This document shows positions 50,401 through 63,369 of a stretch of DNA of 64,000 nucleotides, one piece after another (within the stretch, counting starts at the first letter, position 1; the number at the start of each line of letters is the position of its first letter). Made by a program: the position numbers and the translations under genes. The notes beneath the pieces are model-generated. The model saw only the letters and a program-made list of their open reading frames with translations, was not told the DNA's origin and did not search any database. This DNA is from Aurelia coerulea (taxonomy: Eukaryota > Cnidaria > Scyphozoa > Semaeostomeae > Ulmaridae): contig CM076943.1 in NCBI GenBank assembly GCA_039566865.1, positions 33,550,663 through 33,614,662 on the forward strand. Direction: 5' to 3'.

Positions 50401-52500
50401 AGCTTTACTGCATCAACAAACACTGACTATTTAAATGTTTATTTCCTCAAAGAAAACAAAATGTAAACACAAAAAATGTGGATTAACACACTTTATTAGC
50501 TAAAATTCGTATTATAAAGAGTTTTGAGCTCATGATTCTTTAAAACTTTATTTCTAACAGCTACTTCTTTTATAGCACTATATTAGTGCTGTAGCAACCA
50601 TTCTTGGAAACATTATTATAGACATTAGTTCTTTCTTTAGTCTAATTTTAGCTTTACTGCATCAACAAACATCGGTTAATTAAATGTTTATTTTCTCAAA
50701 GAAAACAAAATATAAAAACAAAAAGTGTGGATTAACACACTTTATTAGCTAGAATTCGTATTACAAAGAGATTTGAGTTCATGTTTCTTTAAAACTTTAG
50801 TTCTAACAGCTACTTCTTTTATAGAACTATATTAGTGCTGCAGCAACCACTCTTGGAAACATTACTATAGACATTAGTTCTTTTTTAAGTCTAATTTTAG
50901 TTTTACTGCATCAACAAACATCGGTTAATTAAATGTTTACATTTTCAAAGAAAACAAAATATAAACACAAAAAAGTGTGGATTAACGCACTTTACTAGCT
51001 AAAATTCGTATTATAAAGAGATTTGAGCTCATCTTTCTTTAAAACTTTAGTTCTGCCAGCTACTTCTTTTATAGCACTATATTAGTGCTGAAGCAACCAT
51101 TCTTGGAAACATTACTATAGACATTATTTCTTTCTTTAGTCTAATTTTAGCTTTACTGCATCAACAAACATCGGTTAATTAAATGTTTATTTTTACAAAG
51201 AAAACAAAATATAAAAACAAAAAGTGTGGATTAACACACTTTATTAGCTAGAATTCGTATTATAAAGAGTTTTGAGTTCATGTTTCTTTAAAACTTTAGT
51301 TCCGCCAGCTATTTCTTTTATAGTACTATACTAGTGCTGTAGCAACCATTCTGGGAAACATTACTATAGAAATTAGGTCTTATTTTAGCTTTACTGCATC
51401 AACAAACATTGACTAATTAAATGTTTATTTTTACAAAGAAAACAAAATATAAACACAAAAAAGTGTGGATTAACGAACTTTATTAGCTAAAATTCGTATT
51501 ATAAAAAGTTTTGAGCTCAATATTCTTTAAAACTTTAATTCTAACAGCTACTTCTTTTATAGCACTGTATTAGTGCTGCAGCAACCATTCTTCGAAACAT
51601 TGCTATTAACATTATTTCTTTAGTCTAATTTTAGCTTTACTGCATCAACAAACATCGGTTTTAAATGTTTACATTTTCAAAGAAAACAAAATATAAACAC
51701 AAAAAAGTGTGGATTAACGCACTTTACTAGCTAAAACTCGTATTATAAAGAGATTTGAGCTCATGTTTCTTTAAAATTTTAGTTCTGCCAGCTACTTCTT
51801 TTATAGCACTATAATAGTACTACAACAACCATTCTTCGAAACATTGCTATAGACATTAGGTCTAATTTTAGCTTTACTGCATCAACAAACATCGGTTAAT
51901 TAAATGTTTACATTTTCAAAGAAAACAAAATATAAACACAAAAAAGTGTGGATTAACGCACTTTACTAGCTAAAACTCGTATTATAAAGAGATTTGAGCT
52001 CATGTTTCTTTAAAACTTTAGTTCTAACAGCTACTTCTTTTATAGTACTATACTAGTGCTGTAGCAACCATTCTTGGAAACATTACTATAGACATTAGTT
52101 CTTTTTTAAGTCTAATTTTAGCTTTACTGCATCAACAAACATCGGTTAATTAAATGTTTACATTTTCAAAGAAAACAAAATATAAACACAAAAATTACGG
52201 ATTAACACACTTTATTAGCTAGAATTCGTATTATAAAGAGTTTTGAGCTCATCTTTCTTTGAAATTTTAGTTCTGCCAGCTACTTCTTTTATAGCACTAT
52301 AATAGTACTACAACAACCATTCTTCGAAACATTGCTATAGACATTATTTCTTTAGTCTAATTTTAGCTTTACTGCATCAACAAACATCGGTTAATTAAAT
52401 GTTTATTTTTACAAAGAAAACAAAATATAAACACAAAAAAGTGTGGATTAACGCACTTTATTAGCTAAAATTCGTATTATAAAGAGTTTTGAGCTCAATA
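50400..52500 (+). repeat. Satellite mosaic matching 38,915-40,640 and part of the nine-unit array
   Basis: The first 1.25 kb corresponds to the stretch after MITE copy 4. From 52,020 the units resemble the nine-unit array, with AATTACGGATTAAC at 52190 and the mutated ATAATAGTACTACAACAACC hairpin at 52300. Near 51,655 one unit has lost AATTA (CATCGGTTTTAAATG). No gene is seen. Confidence 0.75.
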
Positions 52501-54242
52501 TTCTTTAAAACTTTAATTCTAACAGCTACTTCTTTTATAGCACTATATTAGTGCTGCAGCAACCATTCTTCGAAACATTGCTATAGACATTATTTCTTTA
52601 GTCTAATTTTAGCTTTACTGCATCAACAAACATCGGTTAATTAAATGTTTATTTTTACAAAGAAAACAAAATATAAACACAAAAAAGTGTGGATTAACGC
52701 ACTTTATGAGCTAAAATTTGTATTATAAAGAGGTTTGAGCTCATATTTCTTTAAAACTTTAGTTCTGCCAGCTACTTCTTTTATAGCACTATATTAGTGC
52801 TGCAGCAAATATTCTTGGAAACATTACTATAGACATTAGGTCTTATTTTAGCTTTACTGCATCAACAAACATCGGTTAATTAAATGTTTATTTTCTCAAA
52901 GAAAACAAAATATAAAAACAAAATGTGTGGATTAACACACTTTAATAGCTAAAATTTGTATTATAAAGAGTTTTGAGCTCATCTTTCTTTAAAACTTTAG
53001 TTCTGCCAGCTATTTCTTTTATAGTACTATACTAGTGCTGTAGCAACCATTCTTGGAAACATTACTATAGACATTAGGTCTTATTTTAGCTTTACTGCAT
53101 CAACAAACTTTGACTAATTAAATGTTTATTTTCTCAAAGAAAACAAAATATAAACACAAAAAGTGTGGATTAACACACTTTATTAGCTAAAATTCGTATT
53201 ATAAAGAGTTTTGAGCTCATGATTCTTTAAAACTTTAGTTCTAACAGCTACTTCTTTTATAGCACTATATTAGTGCTGCAGCAACCATTCTTGGAAACAT
53301 TACTATAGAAATTAGGTCTTATTTTAGCTTTACTGCATCAACAAACATTGACTAATTAAATGTTTATTTTTAAAAAGAAAACAAAATATAAACACAAAAA
53401 AAGTGTGGATTAACGAACTTTATTAGCTAAAATTCGTATTATAAAAAGTTTTGAGCTCAATATTCTTTAAAACTTTAATTCTAACAGCTACTTCTTTTAT
53501 AGCACTGTATTAGTGCTGCAGCAACCATTCTTCGAAACATTGCTATAGACATTATTTCTTTAGTCTAATTTTAGCTTTACTGCATCAACAAACATCGGTT
53601 AATTAAATGTTTATTTTTACAAAGAAAACAAAATATAAACACAAAAAAGTGTGGATTAACGCACTTTATGAGCTAAAATTTGTATTATAAAGAGGTTTGA
53701 GCTCATATTTCTTTAAAACTTTAGTTCTGCCAGCTACTTCTTTTATAGCACTATATTAGTGCTGCAGCAAATATTCTTGGAAACATTACTATAGACATTA
53801 GGTCTTATTTTAGCTTTACTGCATCAACAAACATCGGTTAATTAAATGTTTATTTTCTCAAAGAAAACAAAATATAAAAACAAAATGTGTGGATTAACAC
53901 ACTTTAATAGCTAAAATTTGTATTATAAAGAGTTTTGAGCTCATCTTTCTTTAAAACTTTAGTTCTGCCAGCTATTTCTTTTATAGTACTATACTAGTGC
54001 TGTAGCAACCATTCTTGGAAACATTACTATAGACATTAGGTCTTATTTTAGCTTTACTGCATCAACAAACTTTGACTAATTAAATGTTTATTTTCTCAAA
54101 GAAAACAAAATATAAACACAAAAAGTGTGGATTAACACACTTTATTAGCTAAAATTCGTATTATAAAGAGTTTTGAGCTCATGATTCTTTAAAACTTTAG
54201 TTCTAACAGCTACTTCTTTTATAGCACTATATTAGTGCTGCA
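52500..54242 (+). repeat. 962-bp four-unit tandem duplication
   Basis: The series CAATATTC unit, AAGAGGTTTGAG unit, CTTTAATAGCTAAAATTTG unit and TCAACAAACTTTGAC unit occurs twice at an offset of 962 bp (CATCAACAAACATCGG at 52621 and 53583). The variant CTAAAATTTGTATTATAAAGAGTTTTG is present in both. Confidence 0.78.
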
Positions 54243-54460
54243 GCAACCATTCTTGGAAACATTACTATAGACATTAGTTCTTTCTTTAGTCTAATTTTAG
54301 CTTTACTGCATCAACAAACATCGGTTAATTAAATGTTTATTTTCTCAAAGAAAACAAAATATAAATACAAAATGTGTGGATTAACACACTTTATTAGCTA
54401 AAATTCGTATTATAAAGAGTTTTGAGCTCATCTTTCTTTAGAATTTTAGTTCCGCCAGCT
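54243..54460 (+). repeat. Satellite leading to the foreign insert
   Basis: This is ordinary satellite up to TTCCGCCAGCT, where the insert's direct repeat begins. The host unit is more diverged than its neighbours (TTTAGAATTTTAG before the insert, and TATGGTACTATACTGGTGC, CATTTTTGGAAAC and ACTGTATC after it). Confidence 0.8.
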
Positions 54461-54469
54461 ATTTCTTTT
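54461..54469 (+). repeat. 9-bp direct repeat ATTTCTTTT, left
   Basis: ATTTCTTTT here and at 54601-54609 bracket the insert. In intact units of this class the unit reads GCTATTTCTTTTATAGTACT with a single copy, so removal of the insert plus one repeat restores the normal unit exactly. That is the mark of a target-site duplication. Confidence 0.85.
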
Positions 54470-54600
54470 CCATTTTTTTGCTGTTGTTTTTTGTCGTGTT
54501 GCGGTGTTTCTGCCTTTAAATTTATTCATTTTTTCGTCATCGCAAGCATCTTCGGATCCGGCAATCGACGTTGGTATCGCGGCCTTTACTTTTTCAAATT
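54470..54600. mobile_element. 131-bp non-satellite insert of unknown origin
   Basis: The sequence from CCATTTTTTTGCTG to TTTTTCAAATT has no resemblance to the satellite or to the MITE. By hand count it has 52 G or C in 131 bases (about 40%), clearly more than its surroundings. The plus strand is T-rich in its first half; the second half (ATCTTCGGATCCGGCAATCG) is richer in CpG. There are no inverted ends and no poly-A tail, which makes a MITE unlikely and leaves a short retroelement fragment or captured genomic piece. The minus strand is open for 43 codons across the insert, but so is a plus-strand frame, and a piece this short is often open by chance. Only one copy is seen. Confidence 0.7.
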
Positions 54601-54609
54601 ATTTCTTTT
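54601..54609 (+). repeat. 9-bp direct repeat ATTTCTTTT, right
   Basis: This is the second copy of the nine bases flanking the insert; satellite resumes immediately with ATGGTACTATACTGG, a diverged form of ATAGTACTATACTAG. Confidence 0.85.
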
Positions 54610-55088
54610 ATGGTACTATACTGGTGCTGTAGCAACCATTTTTGGAAACATTACTATAGAAATTAGTTCTTATTTTAGCTTTACTGTATCAACAAACATT
54701 GACTAATTGAATGTTTATTTTCTCAACGAAAACAAAATATAAACACAAAAAGTGTGGATTAACATACTTTATTAGCTAAAATTCGTATTATAAAGAGTTT
54801 TAAGCTCATGATTCTTTAAAACTTTAATTCTGCCAGCTACTTCTTTTATAGCACTATATTAGTGCTGCAGCAAATATTCTTGGAAACATTACTATAGACA
54901 TTATTTCTTTCCTCAATCTAAATTCAGCTTTACTGCATCAACAAACATCGGTTAATTAAATGTTTATTTTCTCAAAGAAAACAAAATATAAATACAAAAT
55001 GTGTGGATTAACACACTTTATTAGCTAAAATTCGTATTATAAAGAGTTTTGAGCTCATGATTCTTTACAACTTTAATTCTAACAGCTA

Positions 55089-56159
55089 CTTCTTTTATAG
55101 CACTATACTAGTGCTGCAGCAACCATTCTTGGAAACATTACTATAGACATTAGTTCTTTCTTTAGTCTAATTTTAGCTTTACTGCATCAACAAACATCGG
55201 TTAATTAATTGTTTTTTTTTTCAAAGAAAACAAAATATAAACACAAAAAAGTATGAATTAACGCACTTTATGAGCTAAAATTTGTATTATAAATAGGTTT
55301 GAGCTCATATTTCTTTAAAACTTTAGTTCTGCCAGCTAGTTCTATTATAGCACTATATTAGTGCTGCAGCAAATATTCTTGGAAACATTACTATAGACAT
55401 TATTTCTTTCTTTAATCTAAATTCAGCTTTAACGCATCAACAAACATCGGTTAATTAAATGTTTATTTTCTCAAAGAAAACAAAATATAAACACAAAAAT
55501 TGTAGATTAACGCATTTATTAGCTAAAACTCGTATTATAAAGAGTTTTGAGCTCATCTTTCTTTAAAACTTTAGTTCTGCCAGCTACTTCTTTTATAGCA
55601 CCATACTAGTGCTGCAGCAACCATTCTTGGAAACATTACTATAGACATTAGTTCTTTCTTTAGTCTAATTTTAGCTTTACTGCATCAACAAACAACGGTT
55701 AATTAAATGTTTATTTTTTCAAAGAAAACAAAATATAAACACAAACAAGTGTGGATTAACGCACTTTATGAGCTAAAATTTGTATTATAAAGATGTTTGA
55801 AATCATATTTCTTTAAAACTTTAGATCTGCCAGCTACTTCTTTTATAGCACTATATTAGTGCTGCAGCAAATATTCTTGGAAAAATTACTATAGACATTT
55901 TTTCTATCTTTAATCTAAATTCAGCTTTACTGCATCAACAAACATCGGTTAATTAAATGTTTATTTTCTCAAAGAAAACAAAATATAAACACAAAAAGTG
56001 TAGATTAACGCATTTATTAGCAAAAACTCGTATTATAAAGAGTTTTGAGCTCATCTTTCTTTAAAACTTTAGTTCTGCCAGCTACTTCTTTTATAGCACT
56101 ATACTATTGCTGCAGCAACCATTCTTGGAAACATTACTATAGACATTAGGTCTTATTTT
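55089..56159 (+). repeat. Duplicated satellite segment, copy 2 (5,759-bp offset)
   Basis: This is the partner of 49,330-50,400. The two share GCTAGTTCTATTATA and the same order of five unit classes. After about 56,159 one continues with ATTGATTAATTAAATG and the other with ACTGACTATTTAAATG. Confidence 0.8.
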
Positions 56160-59100
56160 AGCTTTACTGCATCAACAAACATTGATTAATTAAATGTTTA
56201 TTTTCTCAAAGAAAACAAAATATAAAAACAAAAAGTGTGGATTAACACACTTTATTAGCTAGAATTCGTATTATAAAGAGTTTTGAGTTCATGTTTCTTT
56301 AAAACTTTAGTTCTAACTTCTTTTATAGCACTATATTAGTGCTGCAGCAAATATTCTTGGAAAAATTACTATAGACATTTTTTCTATCTTTAATCTAAAT
56401 TCAGCTTTACTGCATCAACAAACATCGGTTAATTAAATGTTTATTTTCTCAAAGGAAACAAAATATAAACACAAAAAGTGTAGATTAACGCATTTATTAG
56501 CAAAAACTCGTATTATAAAGAGTTTTGAGCTCATCTTTCTTTAAAACTTTAGTTCTGCCAGCTACTTCTTTTATAGCACTATACTATTGCTGCAGCAACC
56601 ATTCTTGGAAACATTACTATAGACATTAGGTCTTATTTTAGCTTTACTGCATCAACAAACATTGATTAATTAAATGTTTATTTTCTCAACGAAAACAAAA
56701 TATAAACACAAAAAGTGTGGATTAACATACTTTATTAGCTAAAATTCGTATTATAAAGAGTTTTGAGCTCATGATTCTTTAAAACTTTAATTCTGCCAGC
56801 TACTTCTTTTATAGCACTATATTAGTGCTGCAGCAAATATTCTTGGAAACATTACTAAAGACATTGTTTCTTTCTTTAATCTAAATTCAGCTTTACTGCA
56901 TCAACAAACATCGGTTAATTAAATGTTTATTTTCTCAAAGAAAACAAAATATAAACACAAAATGTGTGGATTAACACACTTTATTAGCTAAAATTCGTAT
57001 TATAAAGAGTTTTGAGCTCATGATTCTTTAAAACTTTAATTCTAACAGCTACTTCTTTTATAGCACTATACTAGTGCTGCAGCAACCATTCTTGGAAACA
57101 TTACTATAGACATTAGGTCTTATTTTAGCTTTACTGCATCAACAAACATTGACTAATTAAATGTTTATTTTCTCAACGAAAACAAAATATAAACACAAAA
57201 AGTGTGGATTAACATACTTTATTAGCTAAAATTCGTATTATAAAGAGTTTTGAGCTCATGATTCTTTAAAACTTTAATTCTGCCAGCTACTTCTTTTATA
57301 GCACTATATTAGTGCTGCAGCAAATATTCTTGGAAACATTACTATAGACATTATTTCTTTCTTTAATCTAAATTCAGCTTTACTGCATCAACAAACATCG
57401 GTTAATTAAATGTCTATTTTCTCAAAGAAAACAAAATATAAATACAAAATGTGTGGATTAACACACTTTATTAGCTAAAATTCGTATTATAAAGAGTTTT
57501 GAGCTCATGATTCTTTAAAACTTTAATTCTAACAGCTACTTCTTTTATAGCACTATACTAGTGCTGCAGCAACCATTCTTGGAAACATTACTATAGACAT
57601 TAGGTCTTATTTTAGCTTTACTGCATCAACAAACATTGACTAATTAAATGTTTATTTTCTCAACGAAAACAAAATATAAACACAAAAAAGTGTGGATTAA
57701 CGCACTTTATTAACTAAAATTCGTATTATAAAGAGTTTTCAGCTCATCTTTCTTTAAAACTTTAGTTCTGCCAGCTATTTCTTATATAGTACTATACTAG
57801 TGCTGTAGCAACCATTCTTGGAAACATTACTATAGAAATTAGGTCTTATGTTAGCTTTACTGCATCAACAAACATTGACTAATTAAATGTTTATTTTCTC
57901 AAAGAAAACAAAATATTAAAACAAAAAGTGTGGATTAACACACTTTATTAGCTAAAATTCGTATTATAAAGAGTTTTGAGCTCATGATTCTTTAAAACTT
58001 TAATTCTAACAGCTACTTCTTTTATAGCACTATACTAGTGCTGCAGCAACCATTCTTGGAAACATTACTATAGACATTAGTTCTTTCTTTAGTCTAATTT
58101 TAGCTTTACTGCATCAACAAACATCGGTTAATTAAATGTTTACTTTTGCAAAGAAAACAAAATATAAACACAAAAAAGTGTGGATTAACGCACTTTATGA
58201 GCTAAAATTTGTATTATAAAGATGTTTGAAATCATATTTCTTTAAAACTTTAGATCTGCCAGCTACTTCTTTTATAGCACTATATTAGTGCTGCAGCAAA
58301 TATTCTTGGAAAAATTACTATAGACATTTTTTCTATCTTTAATCTAAATTCAGCTTTACTGCATCAACAAACATCGGTTAATTAAATGTTTATTTTCTCA
58401 AAGGAAACAAAATATAAACACAAAAAGTGTAGATTAACGCATTTATTAGCAAAAACTCGTATTATAAAGAGTTTTGAGCTCATCTTTCTTTAAAACTTTA
58501 GTTCTGTCAGCTACTTCTTTTATAGCACTATACTATTGCTGCAGCAACCATTCTTGGAAACATTACTATAGACATTAGGTCTTATTTTAGCTTTACTGCA
58601 TCAACAAACATTGATTAATTAAATGTTTATTTTCTCAAAGAAAACAAAATATAAAAACAAAAAGTGTGGATTAACACACTTTATTAGCTAGAATTCGTAT
58701 TATAAAGAGTTTTGAGTTCATGTTTCTTTAAAACTTTAGTTCTAACTTCTTTTATAGCACTATATTAGTGCTGCAGCAACCATTCTTGGAAACATTACTA
58801 TAGACATTAGTTCTTTCTTTAATCTAATTTTAGCTTTACTGCATCAACAAACATCGGTTAATTAAATGTTTATTTTCTCAAAGAAAACAAAATATAAATA
58901 CAAAATGTGTGGATTAACACACTTTATTAGCTAAAATTCGTATTATAAAGAGTTTTGAGCTCATCTTTCTTTAGAACTTTAGTTCCGCCAGCTATTTCTT
59001 TTATAGTACTATACTAGTGCTGTAGCAACCATTCTTGGAAACATTACTATAGAAATTAGGTCTTATTTTAGCTTTACTGCATCAACAAACATTGACTAAT

Positions 59101-60594
59101 TAAATGTTTATTTTCTCAACGAAAACAAAATATAAACACAAAAAGTGTGGATTAACATACTTTATTAGCTAAAATTCGTATTATAAAGAGTTTTGAGCTC
59201 ATGATTCTTTAAAACTTTAATTCTGCCAGCTACTTCTTTTATAGCACTATATTAGTGCTGCAGCAAATATTCTTGGAAACATTACTATAGACATTATTTC
59301 TTTCTTTAATCTAAATTCAGCTTTACTGCATCAACAAACATCGGTTAATTAAATGTTTATTTTCTCAAAGAAAACAAAATATAAATACAAAATGTGTGGA
59401 TTAACACACTTTATTAGCTAAAATTCGTATTATAAAGAGTTTTGAGCTCAGGATTCTTCAAAACTTTAATTCTAACAGCTACTTCTTTTATAGCACTATA
59501 CTAGTGCTGCAGCAACCATTCTTGGAAACATTACTATAGACATTAGTTCTTTCTTTAGTCTAATTTTAGCTTTACTGCATCAACAAACATCGGTTAATTA
59601 ATTGTTTTTTTTTTCAAAGAAAACAAAATATAAACACAAAAAAGTATGAATTAACGCACTTTATGAGCTAAAATTTGTATTATAAATAGGTTTGAGCTCA
59701 TATTTCTTTAAAACTTTAGTTCTGCCAGCTAGTTCTTTTATAGAACTATATTAGTGCTGCAGCAAATATTCTTGGAAACATTACTATAGACATTATTTCT
59801 TTCTTTAATCTAAATTCAGCTTTAACGCATCAACAAACATCGGTTAATTAAAGGTTTATTTTCTCAAAGAAAACAAAATATAAACACAAAAATTGAAGAT
59901 TAACGCATTTATTAGCTAAAACTCGTATTATAAAGAGTTTTGAGCTCATCTTTCTTTAAAACTTTAGTTCTGCCAGCTACTTCTTTTATAGCACTATACT
60001 AGTGCTGTAGCAACCATTCTTGGAAACATTACTATAGAAATTAGGTCTTATTTTAGCTTTACTGCATCAACAAACATTGACTAATTAAATGTTTATTTTC
60101 TCAAAGAAAACAAAATATTAAAACAAAAAGTGTGGATTAACACACTTTATTAGCTAAAATTCGTATTATAAAGAGTTTTGAGCTCATGATTCTTTAAAAC
60201 TTTAATTCTAACAGCTACTTCTTTTATAGCACTATATTAGTGCTGCAGCAACCATTCTTGGAAACATTACTATAGACATTAGTTCTTTCTTTAGTCTAAT
60301 TTTAGCTTTACTGCATCAACAAACATCGGTTAATTAAATGTTTACTTTTTCAAAGAAAACAAAATATGAACACAAAAAAGTGTGGATTAACGCACTTTAT
60401 GAGCTAAAATTTGTATTATAAAGATGTTTGAAATCATATTTCTTTGAAACTTTAGATCTGCCAGCTACTTCTTTTATAGCACTATATTAGTGCTGCAGCA
60501 AATATTCTTGGAAAAATTACTATAGACATTTTTTCTATCTTTAATCTAAATTCAGCTTTACTGCATCAACAAACATCGGTTAATTAAATGTTTA

Positions 60595-60700
60595 TTTTCT
60601 CAAAGGAAACAAAATATAAACACAAAAAGTGTAGATTAACGCATTTATTATCAAAAACTAAAATTTGTATTATAAAGAGTTTTGAAATCATATTTCTTTA
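60595..60700 (+). repeat. Chimeric satellite unit
   Basis: Here GCATTTATTATCAAAAACTAAAATTTGTATTATAAAGAG replaces the usual GCATTTATTAGCAAAAACTCGTATTATAAAGAG, described in two parts: the CAAAAACT of one class runs directly into the CTAAAATTTG of another, followed by TTTTGAAATCATATTTC. The unit looks like a join of two classes at a short shared ACTAAAA-like stretch. Confidence 0.65.
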
Positions 60701-61331
60701 AAACTTTAGTTCTGCCAGCTACTTCTTTTATAGCACTATACTATTGCTGCAGCAACCATTCTTGGAAACATTACTATAGACATTAGGTCTTATTTTAGCT
60801 TGACTGCATCAACAAACATTGATTAATTAAATGTTTATTTTCTCAAAGAAAACAAAATATAAAAACAAAAAGTGTGGATTAACACACTTTATTAGATAGA
60901 ATTCGTATTATAAAGAGTTTTGAATTCATGTTTCTTTAAAACTTTAGTTCTAACTTCTTTTATAGCACTATATTAGTGCTGCAGCAACCATTCTTAGAAA
61001 CATTACTATAGACATTAGTTCTTTCTTTAGTCTAATTTTAGCTTTACTGCATCAACAAACATCGGTTAATTAAATGTTTACATTTTCAAACAAAACAAAA
61101 TATAAACACAAAAAGTGTGGATTAACACACTTTATTAGCTAAAATTCGTATTATAAAGAGTTTTGAGCTCATCTTTCTTTGAAATTTTAGTTCTGCCAGC
61201 TACTTCTTTTATAGCACTATATTAGTACTACAACAACCATTCTTCGAAACATTGCTATAGACATTATTTCTTTAGTCTAATTTTAGCTTTACTGCATCAA
61301 CAAACATCGGTTAATCAAATGTTTATTTTTA
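60700..61331 (+). repeat. Duplicated satellite segment, copy 1 (2,669-bp offset)
   Basis: CATTTTCAAACAAAAC occurs only at 61081 and 63750 among the units I compared, 2,669 bp apart, with matching units before (TTCTAACTTCTTTTA, TTCTTAGAAAC) and after (ATTAGTACTACAACAACC against ATTAGTATTACAACAACC). Confidence 0.78.
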
Positions 61332-63369
61332 CAAAGAAAACAAAATATAAACACAAAAAAGTGTGGATTAACTAACTTTATTAGCTAAAATTCGTATTTT
61401 AAAGAGCTTTGAGCTCAATATTCTTTAAAACTTTAATTCTAACAGCTACTTCTTTTATAGCACTATATTAGTGCTGCAGCAACCATTCTTGGAAACATTA
61501 CTATAGACATTTTTTCCTTCTTTAATATAAATTCAGCTTTACTGCATCAACAAACATCGGTTAAGTAAATGTTTATTTTTACAAAGAAAACAAAATATAA
61601 ACACAAAAGAGTGTGGATTAACGCACTTTATTAGCTAAAATTCGTATTATAAAGAGGTTTGAGCTCATCTTTCTTTAAAACTTTAGTTCTGCCAGCTACT
61701 TCTTTTATAGCACTATATCAGTGCTGAAGCAACCATTCTTAAAAACATTACTATAGACATTAGTTCTAATTTTAGCTTTACTGCATCATCATTCATCGAT
61801 TAATTAAATGTTTATTTTCTCAAAGAAAACAAAATATTAAAACAAAAAGTGTGGATTAACACACTTTATTAGCTAAAATTCATATTAGAAAGAGTTTTGA
61901 GCTCATCTTTCTTTAAAACTTTAGTTCTGCCAGCTACTTCTTTTATAGCACTATATCAGTGCTGAAGCAACCATTCTTGGAAACATTACTATAGACATTA
62001 GGTCTTATTTTAGCTTTACTGCATCTTCATTCATCGATTAATTAAATGTTTATTTTCTCAAAGAAAATAAAATATAAACACAAAAAGTGTGGATTAACGC
62101 ACTTTATGAGCAAAATTTGTATTATAAAGAGGTTTGAGCTCATATGTCTTTAAAACTTTAGTTCTGCCAGCTACTTCTTTTATAGCACTATATTAGTGCT
62201 GCAGCAACCATTCTTGGAAACATTACTATAGACATTATTTCTTTCTTTGGTCTAATTTAGTTTTACTGCATCAACAAACATCGGTTAATTAAATGTTTAT
62301 TTTTACAAAGAAAACAAAATATAAACACAAAAAAGTGTGGATTAACGCACTTTATTAGCTAAAATTCGTATTATAAAGAGTTTTGAGCTCATCTTTCTTT
62401 AAAACTTTAGTTCCGTCAGCTTTTTCTTTTATAGTACTATACTAGTGCTGTAGCAACCATTCTTGGAAACATTACTATAGACATTAGGTCTTATTTTAGC
62501 TTTACTGCATCAACAAACATCGATTAATTAAATGTTTACTTTCTCAAAGAAAACAAAATATAAACACAAAAAGTGTGGATTAACACACTTTATTAGCTAA
62601 AATTCGTATTATAAAGAGTTTTGAGCTCATGATTCTTTAAAACTTTAGTTCTAACTGCTACTTCTTTTATAGCACTATATTAGTGCTGCAGCATTTATTC
62701 TTGGAAACATTACTATAGACATTATTTCTTTCTTTAATATAAATTCAGCTTTACTGCATCAACAAACATCGGATAATTAAATGTTTATTTTCTCAAAGGA
62801 AACAAAATATAAACACAAAAAGTGTAGATTAACGCATTTATTAGCAAAAACTCGTATTATAAAGAGTTTTGAGCTCATCTTTCTTTAAAACTTTAGTTCT
62901 GCCAGCTACTTCTTTTATAGCACTATACTATTGCTGCAGCAACCATTCTTGGAAACATTACTATAGAAATTATGTCTTATTTTAGCTTTACTGCATCAAC
63001 AAACATTGACTAATTAAATGTTTATTTTCTCAAAGAAAACAAAATATTAAAACATAAAGTGTGGATTAACACACTTTATTAGCTAAAATTCGTATTATAT
63101 AGAGTTTTGAGCTCATGATTCTTTAAAACTTTAATTCTAACAGCTACTTCTTTTATAGCACTATATTAGTGCTGGAGTAACCATTCTTGGAAACATTACT
63201 ATAGACATTAGTTCTTTCTTTAGTCTAATTTTAGCTTTACTGCATCAACAAACATCGGTTAATTAAATGTTTACTTTTTCAAAGAAAACAAAATATAAAC
63301 ACAAAAAAGTGTGGATTAACGCACTTTATGAGCTAAAATTTGTATTATAAAGAGTTTTGAGCTCATCTT

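Noticed and set aside
54422..54706. 94-codon open frame on the plus strand over the 131-bp insert
   Set aside because: It begins and ends in satellite, the product is a low-complexity run of F, C and Y from T-rich DNA, and the opposite strand is equally open.
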